Shown here: positions 15,546 through 23,463 of the stretch, in pieces | Layout of the letters: each line of letters begins with the position of its first letter | Numbering within the stretch: the first letter of the stretch is position 1 | NCBI RefSeq assembly: GCF_041537925.1 | Contig: NZ_JBGOSH010000004.1 | Location: 248,001 to 312,000, forward strand | Direction: 5' to 3' | From: Ruegeria_C sp041537925 | GTDB lineage: Bacteria; Pseudomonadota; Alphaproteobacteria; Rhodobacterales; Rhodobacteraceae | Length of the DNA stretch: 64,000 nucleotides | Notes under the pieces: model-generated | Databases searched by the model: none | What the model was told of the DNA's origin: nothing | Seen by the model: only the letters and a program-made list of their open reading frames with translations | Translations under genes and position numbers: made by a program

Positions 15546-16850
15546 ATGGCCGATCTGACGACAGATTTCCTAGGAATAACATCTCCGAACCCCTTCTGGC
15601 TGGCCTCGGCCCCGCCGACCGACAAGGAATACAATGTCCGCCGCGCCTTCGAGGCGGGCTGGGGCGGTGTGGTCTGGAAAACACTGGGGGCCGAGGGGCC
15701 TCCAGTGGTGAACGTGAACGGGCCACGCTACGGAGCGATTTATGGAGCGGACCGGCGGTTGCTGGGCCTGAACAATATTGAACTGATCACCGACCGTCCT
15801 TTGGAGGTCAATCTGGAGGAAATGGCGCGGGTCAAGGCGGATTACCCCGACCGCGCTCTTATCGCCTCGATCATGGTGCCCTGCGAGGAAGGCGCGTGGA
15901 AGGCGATCCTGCCGCGTGTGGCAGAGACCGGCGCGGATGGGATCGAGCTTAATTTCGGCTGTCCCCACGGGATGAGCGAGCGTGGCATGGGCAGCGCCGT
16001 TGGCCAAGTGCCGGAATACATCGAAATGGTCACCCGCTGGTGCAAGAAATACTATGACCGCCCGGTGATCGTGAAACTGACGCCGAATATCACCGATGTT
16101 CGCAAACCTGCGGCGGCCGCAAAAAACGGCGGCGCGGATGCGGTGTCGCTGATCAACACGATCAACTCGATCACCGGCGTCAATCTCGACACGATGAGTC
16201 CCGAACCCTCGATCGACGGCAAGGGCAGCCATGGCGGCTATTGCGGCCCGGCGGTCAAACCCATTGCCATGTCGATGGTGTCCGAGATCGCGCGCAATCC
16301 AGACACCCATGGCCTGCCGATCTCGGGTATCGGTGGGATCACCACCTGGCGCGACGCGGCGGAATTCATCTCGCTGGGATGTGGCAATGTGCAGGTTTGC
16401 ACGGCGGCGATGACCTACGGGTTCAAGATCGTCGAAGAGATGGCAACCGGTCTGAGCAAGTGGATGGACGAAAAGGGTCACACCAATGTGCGCGATTTCG
16501 TCGGGCAGGCGGTGCCGAATGTCACCGACTGGCAGTATCTGAACCTCAACTACATCGCCAAGGCCAAGATCGATCAGGATCAGTGCATCAAATGTGGCCG
16601 CTGTTACGCGGCGTGCGAAGACACGTCGCATCAGGCGATTTCGATGAGCGCGGATCGGGTGTTCGAAGTGATCGACGAAGAATGCGTGGCATGCAACCTT
16701 TGCGTTGATGTTTGCCCGGTTGAGGGGTGCATCACGATGGAGCAGATGCAGCCGGGTTCGGTAGATCCGCGCACCGGCAAACGGGTTGAAGAGAAATACG
16801 CCAATTGGACCATGCATCCCAACAACCCGATGGCGAAAGCTGCGGAATAA
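15546..16850 (+). CDS. preA: NAD-dependent dihydropyrimidine dehydrogenase, PreA subunit
   Basis: A 434-residue FMN and Fe-S subunit that reduces uracil or thymine to the dihydropyrimidine. The FMN barrel contains ELNFGCPHGMSERGMGS, the loop with the catalytic cysteine (Cys139). Two 4Fe-4S motifs are at the C-terminus: CIKCGRCYAACEDTSHQ and CVACNLCVDVCPVEGC. The domain order and sequence match the E. coli PreA type. AAAGGAG precedes the start at normal distance. A strong terminator follows at 16879. The next steps of the pathway, dihydropyrimidinase and ureidopropionase, are encoded 3 kb downstream. Confidence 0.96.
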   Translation: MADLTTDFLGITSPNPFWLASAPPTDKEYNVRRAFEAGWGGVVWKTLGAEGPPVVNVNGPRYGAIYGADRRLLGLNNIELITDRPLEVNLEEMARVKADYPDRALIASIMVPCEEGAWKAILPRVAETGADGIELNFGCPHGMSERGMGSAVGQVPEYIEMVTRWCKKYYDRPVIVKLTPNITDVRKPAAAAKNGGADAVSLINTINSITGVNLDTMSPEPSIDGKGSHGGYCGPAVKPIAMSMVSEIARNPDTHGLPISGIGGITTWRDAAEFISLGCGNVQVCTAAMTYGFKIVEEMATGLSKWMDEKGHTNVRDFVGQAVPNVTDWQYLNLNYIAKAKIDQDQCIKCGRCYAACEDTSHQAISMSADRVFEVIDEECVACNLCVDVCPVEGCITMEQMQPGSVDPRTGKRVEEKYANWTMHPNNPMAKAAE

Positions 16851-16878
16851 GCGCCTAACTACGTTTGATCCAGAGAGA

Positions 16879-16907
16879 GCGGCGTCGAATTTCGGCGCCG
16901 CTTTTTT
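16879..16907 (+). terminator. Intrinsic terminator of the preT-preA operon
   Basis: An 11-base stem with one G-T pair (GCGGCGTCGAA against TTCGGCGCCGC) around a minimal loop, followed by six T. It begins 28 bases after the preA stop and separates the operon from the rrf2 gene. Confidence 0.9.
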
Positions 16908-16920
16908 CGAAACTTATTGC

Positions 16921-16950
16921 GGATAAAACGTATCCATGATAAATAATATC
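16921..16950. promoter_or_regulatory. Paired inverted repeats before the Rrf2 gene, likely autoregulatory operator
   Basis: Two similar boxes lie 16 bases apart, centre to centre: GGATA-N5-TATCC at 16921-16935 and GATA-N5-TATC at 16938-16950, the latter followed by C. Both have the same half-site and spacer. They end 19 bases before the Rrf2 start. Rrf2 regulators bind dyads of this scale and commonly control themselves, so this is the best candidate operator. The repeats are seen; binding is inferred. Confidence 0.6.
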
Positions 16951-16969
16951 CACGAATTAGGAGATCTGG

Positions 16970-17461
16970 ATGAAGCTGGGTGACGGGGTCGAGGCGGCCA
17001 TTCATTGCACGACGATGCTGGCCGGGTTGCAGGGCGGGGCGGTCATGCCCGCAAGCGCCCTGGCAGCCTATCATGGCGTCTCGGCGAGCTATCTGGTCAA
17101 GCACCTCAAACAGCTCGTGGCCGCCGGTATCTTCGACTCGATTTCCGGTCCGACAGGTGGCTATCGGCTGAGTAGGACGCCAGAGGACATAACCCTGCTC
17201 GACATCGTGCTGGCGGTTGAAGGGGACGCGCCCGCCTTTCGCTGCCGCGAGATCCGGCGTCGGGGGCCGGACGCGCCCGATGCGGCGGCCTTTCCCAGCC
17301 CCTGCGGGATCAATCTGGCGATGCTGCGCGCCGAGGATGCCTATCGCGCGGCGCTGGCCGAAACCCGGATCAGCAGCCTGATTCGCGGCTATGCCAAAAC
17401 CGGCGACCCGCGCGACATCGCCCGAGGCTGTCGCTTTATCGAAGCAAATTGCCGACCCTGA
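16970..17461 (+). CDS. Rrf2-family transcriptional regulator
   Basis: A 163-residue regulator with the Rrf2 winged helix: KLGDGVEAAIHCTTMLAG, then YHGVSASYLVKHLKQLVAAGI and the wing SGPTGGYRLSR. The C-terminal half has scattered cysteines (FRC, SPCG, ARGC, EANC). Some are candidates for an Fe-S or redox switch, but they do not show the tight CxxxxxCxxxxxC spacing of IscR/NsrR. GGAG lies seven to ten bases before the start. It is 32 bases upstream of an AhpD-like gene and likely in one transcript with it. The pair suggests control by peroxide or electrophile stress. Confidence 0.88.
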   Translation: MKLGDGVEAAIHCTTMLAGLQGGAVMPASALAAYHGVSASYLVKHLKQLVAAGIFDSISGPTGGYRLSRTPEDITLLDIVLAVEGDAPAFRCREIRRRGPDAPDAAAFPSPCGINLAMLRAEDAYRAALAETRISSLIRGYAKTGDPRDIARGCRFIEANCRP

Positions 17462-17493
17462 TCCCGTCCATTTCGAAAAGAAGGAGACCAATA

Positions 17494-17952
17494 ATGGAAC
17501 CGCGTCTGAACCATTGGGCCATGGCCCCCGAACTGATGAAAGCCTTTGTAGCGCTCAACGAGACGATCGAGGGCAGCGGGCTTGAAAAAAGCTTGATGCA
17601 CCTGGTCAAACTGCGCGCCTCGCAGATCAATGGCTGCGCTTTCTGCATCGATATGCACACACGCGAGGCCCGCGCAGATGGCGAGACCGAGCAGAGGCTT
17701 TATCTGGTCTCCGCCTGGCATGACAGCTTTCTCTATTCCGACCGCGAACGCGCCGCATTGGCGTTCACAGAGGCGCTGACCAAATTGGGCGATCACACGC
17801 CAGATGATGCGCTATTTGCCGCGACGCAGGCGCAGTTTCCCGAAGATGAAATCGTCAAGCTGACCGCCATCATCACCATGATTAACACTTGGAATCGGCT
17901 ATCCGTGGCGTTCCGCGCGGTCCATGCCGCGCCTCGTTCCGTGGCGGCCTGA
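17494..17952 (+). CDS. AhpD-like carboxymuconolactone decarboxylase-family peroxidase
   Basis: A 152-residue all-helical protein of the AhpD/CMD family. The redox motif INGCAFCIDMHTREA holds CxxC plus the histidine three residues on, which in AhpD supports peroxidase or disulfide chemistry. AAGGAG lies seven bases before the ATG at 17494. It follows the Rrf2 gene closely, an often-seen partnership in which the regulator responds to the stress that the enzyme relieves. The physiological substrate is unknown. Confidence 0.88.
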   Translation: MEPRLNHWAMAPELMKAFVALNETIEGSGLEKSLMHLVKLRASQINGCAFCIDMHTREARADGETEQRLYLVSAWHDSFLYSDRERAALAFTEALTKLGDHTPDDALFAATQAQFPEDEIVKLTAIITMINTWNRLSVAFRAVHAAPRSVAA

Positions 17953-18037
17953 CCCATCCCTCGATATCACGCAAAGCCGCCGCTTTGGCAGGGGAGGTAT
18001 CGCATTTCCGAGGCGGTATGATGTGTCGGATGCTCCT

Positions 18038-18066
18038 AGGTCTGCTTTGAGCCCGAAGCAGACATT
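18038..18066. repeat. Dispersed palindromic intergenic repeat, copy B
   Basis: GTCTGCTT (18040-18047) and AAGCAGAC (18056-18063) form a perfect eight-base stem around TGAGCCCG. It is the most symmetrical of three copies in the window and lies 65 bases upstream of the tautomerase gene. Confidence 0.75.
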
Positions 18067-18130
18067 GCTTGCGAGGCTTAATAAAGTGCCAGACAAACCG
18101 AGATCACAGCTAGAATGCGGGGTTATTAAA

Positions 18131-18349
18131 ATGCCATTGATCGACATTCATGTACTTGAAGGAGTTTTCTCCGATGAGGAGAAAGCCCAAATGATTTCTG
18201 GAACAGCCAAAGCCTTTGGAGCGGTAGCCGGGAAAACAATGGAGCAGATGATTTCTGTGCGCGTCCACGAGGTAAAAAGTGGCCATTGGGGAGGTTCGGA
18301 GTCCATTTGGACAACGAACCGCGCACTTGAAGTCAAGGCGAAGGGGTAG
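18131..18349 (+). CDS. 4-oxalocrotonate tautomerase-family protein
   Basis: A 72-residue protein of the 4-OT fold. It starts MPLIDIHVLEG, so removal of Met exposes the catalytic N-terminal proline. The spacing DEEKAQMISGTAKAF and the second strand MISVRVHEV fit the family. I chose ATG 18131 because the tautomerase needs proline at position two. The ribosome site is weak. Codon use is AT-richer than in nearby genes, and copies B and C of the dispersed repeat flank the gene, so it may be acquired. The substrate is unknown. Confidence 0.8.
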   Translation: MPLIDIHVLEGVFSDEEKAQMISGTAKAFGAVAGKTMEQMISVRVHEVKSGHWGGSESIWTTNRALEVKAKG

Positions 18350-18388
18350 CCGGGAGAATGGATGGTGTTTGGGTGGGCGAACCGCTCA

Positions 18389-18415
18389 TGACCGCTTCGA
18401 GCCCGGAGCAGACTC
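18389..18415. repeat. Dispersed palindromic intergenic repeat, copy C
   Basis: GACCGCTTCGAGCCCGGAGC followed by AGAC is a diverged copy of the element at 18038, in the same orientation. It lies between the tautomerase and cupin genes. Confidence 0.65.
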
Positions 18416-18457
18416 GTTTTCTTGCTTGTGATAAGGTAAAGAACGGGGGGATAGCCT

Positions 18458-18991
18458 ATGTTCGATGTCGATAATTTCATTGCTGACTGCTGCGAAGCCG
18501 TGGAGAAAGACCCGACGCACAAATCCGCTGCGGAGGTAGTGCGGCGCGCGATGTCCGATCCTTCGAAAATACTAGAATCGCTGGGAGAGCCGACGGAGCC
18601 AGGGATCACTCCGCTCTATCAATCCTCAAAGCTGACAATCATTAATCTCGCTTGGAAGCCGTCCACGACCATTCCACCGCACAACCACGAAATGTGGGCT
18701 GTTATTGGAATCTATGGAGGGCGGGAAGACAACATCTTTTGGCGGCGGATCAAGGACCATCCAGAGGGGCTAATAGAAGCGGCGGGTGCAAAGGCTCTGT
18801 CGACTGGCGACGTTTGCCCCATGGGCGCGGATATCATCCATTCTGTCACCAATCCAATCCCCAGACTAACCGCTGCTTTGCACGTTTACGGCGGCGACTT
18901 CTTCGAGGCGGAAAGAAGTGAATGGGAGGCCGAGAGGTTAACAGAACACCAACTCGACATGGACGCTGTGCGGGCTCGGTTTTCGAGTTAG
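18458..18991 (+). CDS. Cupin protein of the cysteine dioxygenase-like class
   Basis: A 177-residue protein with a double-stranded beta-helix. The metal-site motif is PPHNHEMWAVIGIYGG, with a later histidine in ADIIHSVTN and a closing RLTAALHVYGGDF. These elements are typical of predicted metal-dependent enzymes related to cysteine dioxygenase. The substrate is unknown, and thiol oxidation is the nearest precedent. Base composition is AT-richer than the core genes here. It shares an islet with the tautomerase, bounded by the Rrf2/AhpD genes and by rutR. A roughly 95-base gap after it holds no gene. Confidence 0.72.
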   Translation: MFDVDNFIADCCEAVEKDPTHKSAAEVVRRAMSDPSKILESLGEPTEPGITPLYQSSKLTIINLAWKPSTTIPPHNHEMWAVIGIYGGREDNIFWRRIKDHPEGLIEAAGAKALSTGDVCPMGADIIHSVTNPIPRLTAALHVYGGDFFEAERSEWEAERLTEHQLDMDAVRARFSS

Positions 18992-19085
18992 AAACTTAGT
19001 CCGGTTAACGTCCGCTTCGTCAGCATGCGGCTTTTCGGGTTGGGGTCTTGGTGTAAGATTTATCGCGCTTCCAAGAGCGGCCTCG

Positions 19086-19694
19086 TCAAGGTGTCAGCAG
19101 GCGGCGGTACAGAGTTTCCATGAAATCCGGAGCGGTGGCGAAGGGGTCTTCGTCGCCCAGTACCGCCCGGACCTGAACGTCGAAATCGGCGTAGTGCTGA
19201 GTCAGCGACCAGATCGAGAAGATCAGGTGATAAGGGTGAACCGGGGCGATGCGGCCCTGATCCATCCAGTCTTGCAGAACCGACACCTTTTCATCGACCA
19301 GCGCTTTCAGCTCCTGCGTCAGCGCCGCATGGATGCGCGGCGCACCTTGCACGATTTCGTTAGCAAAAAGCCGGCTCTCGCGGGGATAGTCGCGACTCAT
19401 CTGCAATTTGCGCTGCACATAACCCATCAGTTCTTCCAGCGGCTCGCCCTCGGCGTCCAATTTCCGCAGCGGGTCAAGCCATGTGTCGAGCAGCCGCTCA
19501 AGCAGGGCGTTGTGCATCGCCTCTTTGGACGGGAAATAATAAAGCAGGTTAGGTTTACTCAGGCCTGCTTCACTTGCGATCTGGTCGACGGTCGCGCCGC
19601 GAAAGCCTTGTGCGGAAAAGACATTCAGCGCCGCTTCCAAGATTGCGGCGCGGTTCTTTTTCTGGATACGCGTGGGGGGGCGGTCCGCAGGCAT
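19086..19694 (-). CDS. rutR: RutR-type TetR-family repressor of pyrimidine degradation
   Basis: A 202-residue regulator. The TetR helix-turn-helix is at about 15-62 (AALNVFSAQGFRGATVDQIA then LSKPNLLYYFPSKEAM). The rest follows E. coli RutR closely, with KLQMSRDYPRESRLFANEI, ALVDEKVSVLQDWM and HLIFSIWSLTQHYADF. RutR binds uracil or thymine, which release it from DNA. I start at MPADRPPTR (19694). The longer open frame to 19835 would run through the operator. The minus-strand TTGACC inside the operator (19811-19806) with TATCAC at 19787-19782 could be its own promoter, which would mean autoregulation. Confidence 0.92.
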   Translation of the reverse strand: MPADRPPTRIQKKNRAAILEAALNVFSAQGFRGATVDQIASEAGLSKPNLLYYFPSKEAMHNALLERLLDTWLDPLRKLDAEGEPLEELMGYVQRKLQMSRDYPRESRLFANEIVQGAPRIHAALTQELKALVDEKVSVLQDWMDQGRIAPVHPYHLIFSIWSLTQHYADFDVQVRAVLGDEDPFATAPDFMETLYRRLLTP

Positions 19695-19794
19695 GGGCGT
19701 GTCTGTTTTTTCCTCGAAGTTGCCGGATTTTCGTTTGGACCGGGATGAAGGTGATGCAATTTCTTGACTGGTGCGGCCCCCGTGATAGCGTGAC

Positions 19795-19812
19795 TTTGAC
19801 CAGTTGGTCAAA
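19795..19812. promoter_or_regulatory. RutR operator between rutR and the amidohydrolase gene
   Basis: TTTGACCAGTTGGTCAAA is symmetrical except for its two central bases. The 16-base core (19796-19811) equals the published RutR consensus TTGACCA-NN-TGGTCAA at all 14 defined positions. It lies 47 bases before the amidohydrolase start and 101 bases from rutR, so RutR can control both directions. A possible plus-strand promoter is TTGACT at 19764-19769 with TAGCGT 16 bases on, which would put the operator near the transcription start. Confidence 0.9.
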
Positions 19813-19858
19813 TCAGGATCCATCAAGCGAGCCAAATCGCGAGCAACAGGGGAAAGAC

Positions 19859-21109
19859 ATGGCAGCTCCGGCGCAGAATCTCAGGATCAATGGGGACCGG
19901 CTGTGGGACAGCCTGATGGAGATGGCCAAGATCGGCCCGGGTGTTGCTGGTGGCAACAACCGCCAGACGGTGACCGACGAGGATGGTGAGGGCCGTGCCC
20001 TATTTCAGGACTGGTGCGTGGCGGCGGGCTGTTCGATGGGGCTGGATCAGATGGGCAACATGTTCGCCCGACGCGAGGGCACCGACCCCGAGGCGCTTCC
20101 GGTCTATGTGGGTTCGCATCTGGATACCCAGCCCACCGGAGGGAAGTATGACGGGGTGCTGGGCGTTTTGGGCGGGCTCGAGATCATCCGCACGCTCAAC
20201 GATCTGGGCATCAAGACCAAACGTCCCATCGTGGCGACCAACTGGACCAACGAAGAGGGCACGCGGTATGCGCCCGCGATGCTGTCCTCGGGCGTTTTCG
20301 CGGGCATGCACACGCAGGACTGGGCTTACGCGCGCGAAGATGCCGAAGGGCTAAAATTCGGCGATGAACTGCAGCGCATTGGTTGGCGCGGTGAGGAAGA
20401 GGTCGGCGCGCGCAAAATGCACGCGTTCTTTGAGCTGCATATCGAACAAGGGCCCATTCTGGAGGCCGAGGGCAAGGATATCGGCGTGGTCACCCATGGT
20501 CAGGGGCTGAGCTGGACGCAGATCACCGTCACGGGCAAGGATGCCCATACCGGATCAACGCCGATGCCGATGCGCAAGAATGCAGGGCTGGCCATGGCGC
20601 GGATACTGGAGAAGGTCGATGAGATCGCGCTCAGCCACGCGCCCCATGCGGTGGGCGCGGCCGGGCATATCGATGTTTATCCCAATTCACGCAATGTGAT
20701 CCCGGGCAAAGTCGTGTTCACGGTTGATTTCCGATCCCCCGACCTGTCGGTGATCACCGATATGGAGAACCGCCTGCGCGTCGCCGCAGAGGATATCGTG
20801 AACGAGATGGGTCTGAACGTGGAATTCGAGAAGGTCGGCGGGTTCGATCCGGTGACCTTCGACGCAGGCTGTGTTGCAGCGGTACGGGACGCGGCCGAGC
20901 GGCTGGGCTATTCGCACACCGACATCATCTCAGGCGCGGGGCATGATGCCTGCTGGATTAACCGGGTGGCGCCCACGGCGATGGTAATGTGTCCTTGCGT
21001 GGACGGGCTGAGTCATAACGAAGCCGAGGAGATATCCAAGGACTGGGCTGCAGCGGGAACGGATGTTCTGTTCCATGCGGTGGTCGAGACGGCGGAGATT
21101 GTCGAATAG
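19859..21109 (+). CDS. M20-family amidohydrolase: beta-ureidopropionase / N-carbamoyl amino acid hydrolase
   Basis: A 416-residue zinc hydrolase that removes the carbamoyl group from N-carbamoyl-beta-alanine, the third step of reductive pyrimidine breakdown. The metal site is visible in YVGSHLDTQPTGGKYDGVLG and NWTNEEGTRYAPAML, with HIEQGPILE, the dimerisation domain starting at GKDAHTGSTPMP, and a late GAGHDACWI. AGGGGAAAG stands before the ATG at 19859. It heads the operon with dihydropyrimidinase and the ABC importer and lies directly behind the RutR operator. Preference for carbamoyl-beta-alanine over other carbamoyl amino acids is inferred from context. Confidence 0.9.
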   Translation: MAAPAQNLRINGDRLWDSLMEMAKIGPGVAGGNNRQTVTDEDGEGRALFQDWCVAAGCSMGLDQMGNMFARREGTDPEALPVYVGSHLDTQPTGGKYDGVLGVLGGLEIIRTLNDLGIKTKRPIVATNWTNEEGTRYAPAMLSSGVFAGMHTQDWAYAREDAEGLKFGDELQRIGWRGEEEVGARKMHAFFELHIEQGPILEAEGKDIGVVTHGQGLSWTQITVTGKDAHTGSTPMPMRKNAGLAMARILEKVDEIALSHAPHAVGAAGHIDVYPNSRNVIPGKVVFTVDFRSPDLSVITDMENRLRVAAEDIVNEMGLNVEFEKVGGFDPVTFDAGCVAAVRDAAERLGYSHTDIISGAGHDACWINRVAPTAMVMCPCVDGLSHNEAEEISKDWAAAGTDVLFHAVVETAEIVE

Positions 21110-21113
21110 GGGG

Positions 21114-21160
21114 CGCTGCCCTCGTTGCCTTGCAGCGACTCCCCCGGGGATATTTTTTTT
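21114..21160 (+). terminator. Possible intercistronic attenuator between amidohydrolase and dihydropyrimidinase
   Basis: CGCTGC (21114-21119) and GCAGCG (21132-21137) form a stem. A CCCC/GGGG dyad and a run of eight T at about 21153-21160 follow. This resembles a leaky terminator within the operon, which would lower expression of downstream genes. Similar GGGGATATTTTT tracts are common after roseobacter genes, so it may also be a dispersed intergenic element. Confidence 0.4.
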
Positions 21161-21202
21161 GCCAGATGAAGCAAGCGGCACCTGCCGCACAGGGAGATGA
21201 AA

Positions 21203-22657
21203 ATGAGCACGGTCATCAAGAACGGAACCATCGTTACCGCCGATCTGACCTATAAGGCGGATGTGAAGGTCGAGAGTGGGGTCATCGCCGAGATCGGGCC
21301 GGATCTGCGCGGGGATCAGGAACTGGATGCGACCGGCTGTTACGTGATGCCCGGTGGGATCGATCCGCATACCCATCTGGAAATGCCCTTCATGGGCACC
21401 TACTCCAGCGATGATTTCGAATCTGGCACCCGCGCGGCTCTAGCGGGGGGCACCACGATGGTGGTGGATTTCGCTCTGCCCAATCCCGGTGAGAGCCTGC
21501 TGGATGCGCTCAAGCGCTGGGACAACAAGTCGACCCGCGCCAATTGCGATTACTCTTTCCACATGGCGGTGACCTGGTGGGGCGAGCAGGTCTTTGACGA
21601 TATCAAGACGGTGATCGAGACCCGCGGCATCAACACGTTCAAGCATTTCATGGCCTATAAGGGCGCGCTGATGGTCAATGATGACGAGCTTTATGCGTCG
21701 TTTCAGCGGCTGGCCGAGTTGGGTGGCATCGCGATGGTGCACGCCGAGAACGGCGATGTGGTGGCAGAGCTTTCCGCCAAGCTGCTGGCCGAGGGCAATA
21801 CCGGCCCCGAGGCGCACGCCTATTCCCGCCCGCCGCAGGTCGAGGGCGAGGCCACCAATCGTGCCATCATGATCGCCGATATGGCGGGCGTCCCACTCTA
21901 TGTGGTGCATACCTCGTGTGAAGACAGCCACGAAGCGATCCGGCGGGCTCGGATGCAGGGCAAGCGGGTTTGGGGCGAGCCGCTGATCCAGCATCTGACG
22001 CTGGATGAGAGCGAGTATTTCCACCAAGACTGGGACCATGCCGCGCGCCGGGTGATGAGCCCGCCCTTCCGCAACAAGCAGCATCAGGACAGTCTGTGGG
22101 CCGGGTTGCAATCTGGCTCGCTGTCCGTCGTGGCAACCGACCATTGCGCCTTTACCACCGATCAGAAACGCTCTGGCGTCGGGGATTTCACCAAGATCCC
22201 CAATGGCACCGGCGGGCTGGAGGACCGGATGCCGATGCTCTGGACCAATGGCGTCGCCACCGGGCGGCTGACGCCAAACGAGTTCGTGGCCGTGACCTCG
22301 ACCAATATCGCCAAAATCCTGAACTGTTATCCGAAGAAGGGTGCGGTGCTGATCGGGGCGGACGCGGACCTGGTAGTGTGGGATCCGGAGAAAACCAAGA
22401 CCATTCAAGCCTATACGCAGCAATCCTCAATCGATTACAACGTGTTCGAAGGTCACCAGGTCAAGGGTCTGCCGCGCTTTACTCTGACACGGGGACAGGT
22501 GGCGGTGCATGACGGCGAAACCCGTACGCAGGAAGGTCACGGCAAGTTCGTCGCACGCGAGGCGAATGCTACGGTGAACAAGGCGCTGAGTACATGGAAA
22601 GAACTGACCGCACCACGTCCGGTGGAGCGGACGGGGATTCCGGCAACGGGCGTATGA
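21203..22657 (+). CDS. hydA: Dihydropyrimidinase (D-hydantoinase)
   Basis: A 484-residue binuclear zinc amidohydrolase that opens dihydrouracil to N-carbamoyl-beta-alanine. The metal ligands are all visible: His56 and His58 in DPHTHLEM, the carbamylated Lys153 in FMAYKGALM, His180 in MVHAENGD, His236 in YVVHTSCED and Asp313 in VATDHC. Length is normal. Of two close ATGs, 21203 has AGGGAG at a six-base spacing, while 21197 abuts it, so I chose 21203. It acts between PreTA and the amidohydrolase encoded upstream. Hydantoin substrates are also possible. Confidence 0.96.
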   Translation: MSTVIKNGTIVTADLTYKADVKVESGVIAEIGPDLRGDQELDATGCYVMPGGIDPHTHLEMPFMGTYSSDDFESGTRAALAGGTTMVVDFALPNPGESLLDALKRWDNKSTRANCDYSFHMAVTWWGEQVFDDIKTVIETRGINTFKHFMAYKGALMVNDDELYASFQRLAELGGIAMVHAENGDVVAELSAKLLAEGNTGPEAHAYSRPPQVEGEATNRAIMIADMAGVPLYVVHTSCEDSHEAIRRARMQGKRVWGEPLIQHLTLDESEYFHQDWDHAARRVMSPPFRNKQHQDSLWAGLQSGSLSVVATDHCAFTTDQKRSGVGDFTKIPNGTGGLEDRMPMLWTNGVATGRLTPNEFVAVTSTNIAKILNCYPKKGAVLIGADADLVVWDPEKTKTIQAYTQQSSIDYNVFEGHQVKGLPRFTLTRGQVAVHDGETRTQEGHGKFVAREANATVNKALSTWKELTAPRPVERTGIPATGV

Positions 22658-22671
22658 GCAAGGCAGAATGA

Positions 22672-23463
22672 ATGACTGAACACCCCGGCGCCGATGCCGT
22701 TATCAAAGCGCAAAATCTTGATCTGACTTTTGAAACCAATGATGGACCGGTGCATGCGCTCAAGGATGTGAGCCTGACTATCAACAAGGGCGATTTCGTC
22801 AGTTTCATTGGCCCCTCGGGCTGCGGCAAGACCACCTTTCTACGCTGTATCGCAGCGTTGGAGCAGCCCACGGGTGGTAGCCTGAGCGTCAATGGCATGA
22901 CCCCGGATGAGGCGCGGCGGAACCGGGCCTATGGTTATGTGTTTCAGGCGGCGGGGCTGTATCCGTGGCGCACGATTGCCCGCAATATCAAGCTGCCGCT
23001 GGAGATCATGGGATTCTCAAAATCCGAACAGGAGGATCGGATCAGGAACGTTCTGCAACTGGTTGATCTGGAAGGATTTGGAGGCAAATACCCCTGGCAA
23101 CTTTCGGGTGGGATGCAGCAGAGGGCCAGCATCGCGCGGGCGCTGGCCTTTGACGCCGATATCCTGTTGATGGATGAACCTTTCGGCGCGCTGGACGAGA
23201 TCGTGCGCGATCACCTGAACGAACAGCTTCTTGCGCTCTGGGCGCGGACGGAAAAGACCATCGGATTCGTCACCCACTCGATCCCCGAGGCGGTGTATCT
23301 GAGCACCCGGATCGTGGTGATGAGCCCGCGTCCGGGCCGGATCACCGATGTGATCGAAAGCCCACTGCCGAAAGAGCGTCCGCTGGATATCCGCGATACA
23401 CCGGAATTCATCGAGGTGGCGCATCGGGTACGCGAAGGCTTGAGGGCGGGGCACGTGGAATGA
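22672..23463 (+). CDS. ABC transporter ATPase (NitT/TauT type), probable pyrimidine importer
   Basis: A 263-residue ATPase. Walker A GPSGCGKTT is at 47-55, Q-loop in YVFQAAGLYPW, signature LSGGMQQ at 144-150, Walker B LLMDEP at 165-170 and a VTHSIPEA switch histidine. The closest types are the nitrate/taurine/thiamine-precursor importers. It starts 14 bases after the dihydropyrimidinase and overlaps the first permease by four bases (ATGA). The setting inside a RutR-controlled degradation operon points to import of uracil, thymine, a hydantoin or a related base. Confidence 0.92.
   Translation: MTEHPGADAVIKAQNLDLTFETNDGPVHALKDVSLTINKGDFVSFIGPSGCGKTTFLRCIAALEQPTGGSLSVNGMTPDEARRNRAYGYVFQAAGLYPWRTIARNIKLPLEIMGFSKSEQEDRIRNVLQLVDLEGFGGKYPWQLSGGMQQRASIARALAFDADILLMDEPFGALDEIVRDHLNEQLLALWARTEKTIGFVTHSIPEAVYLSTRIVVMSPRPGRITDVIESPLPKERPLDIRDTPEFIEVAHRVREGLRAGHVE

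Noticed and set aside
19695..19835. Longer rutR frame starting at 19835
   Set aside because: It would place the perfect RutR operator inside the gene, and RutR homology begins at the shorter start.
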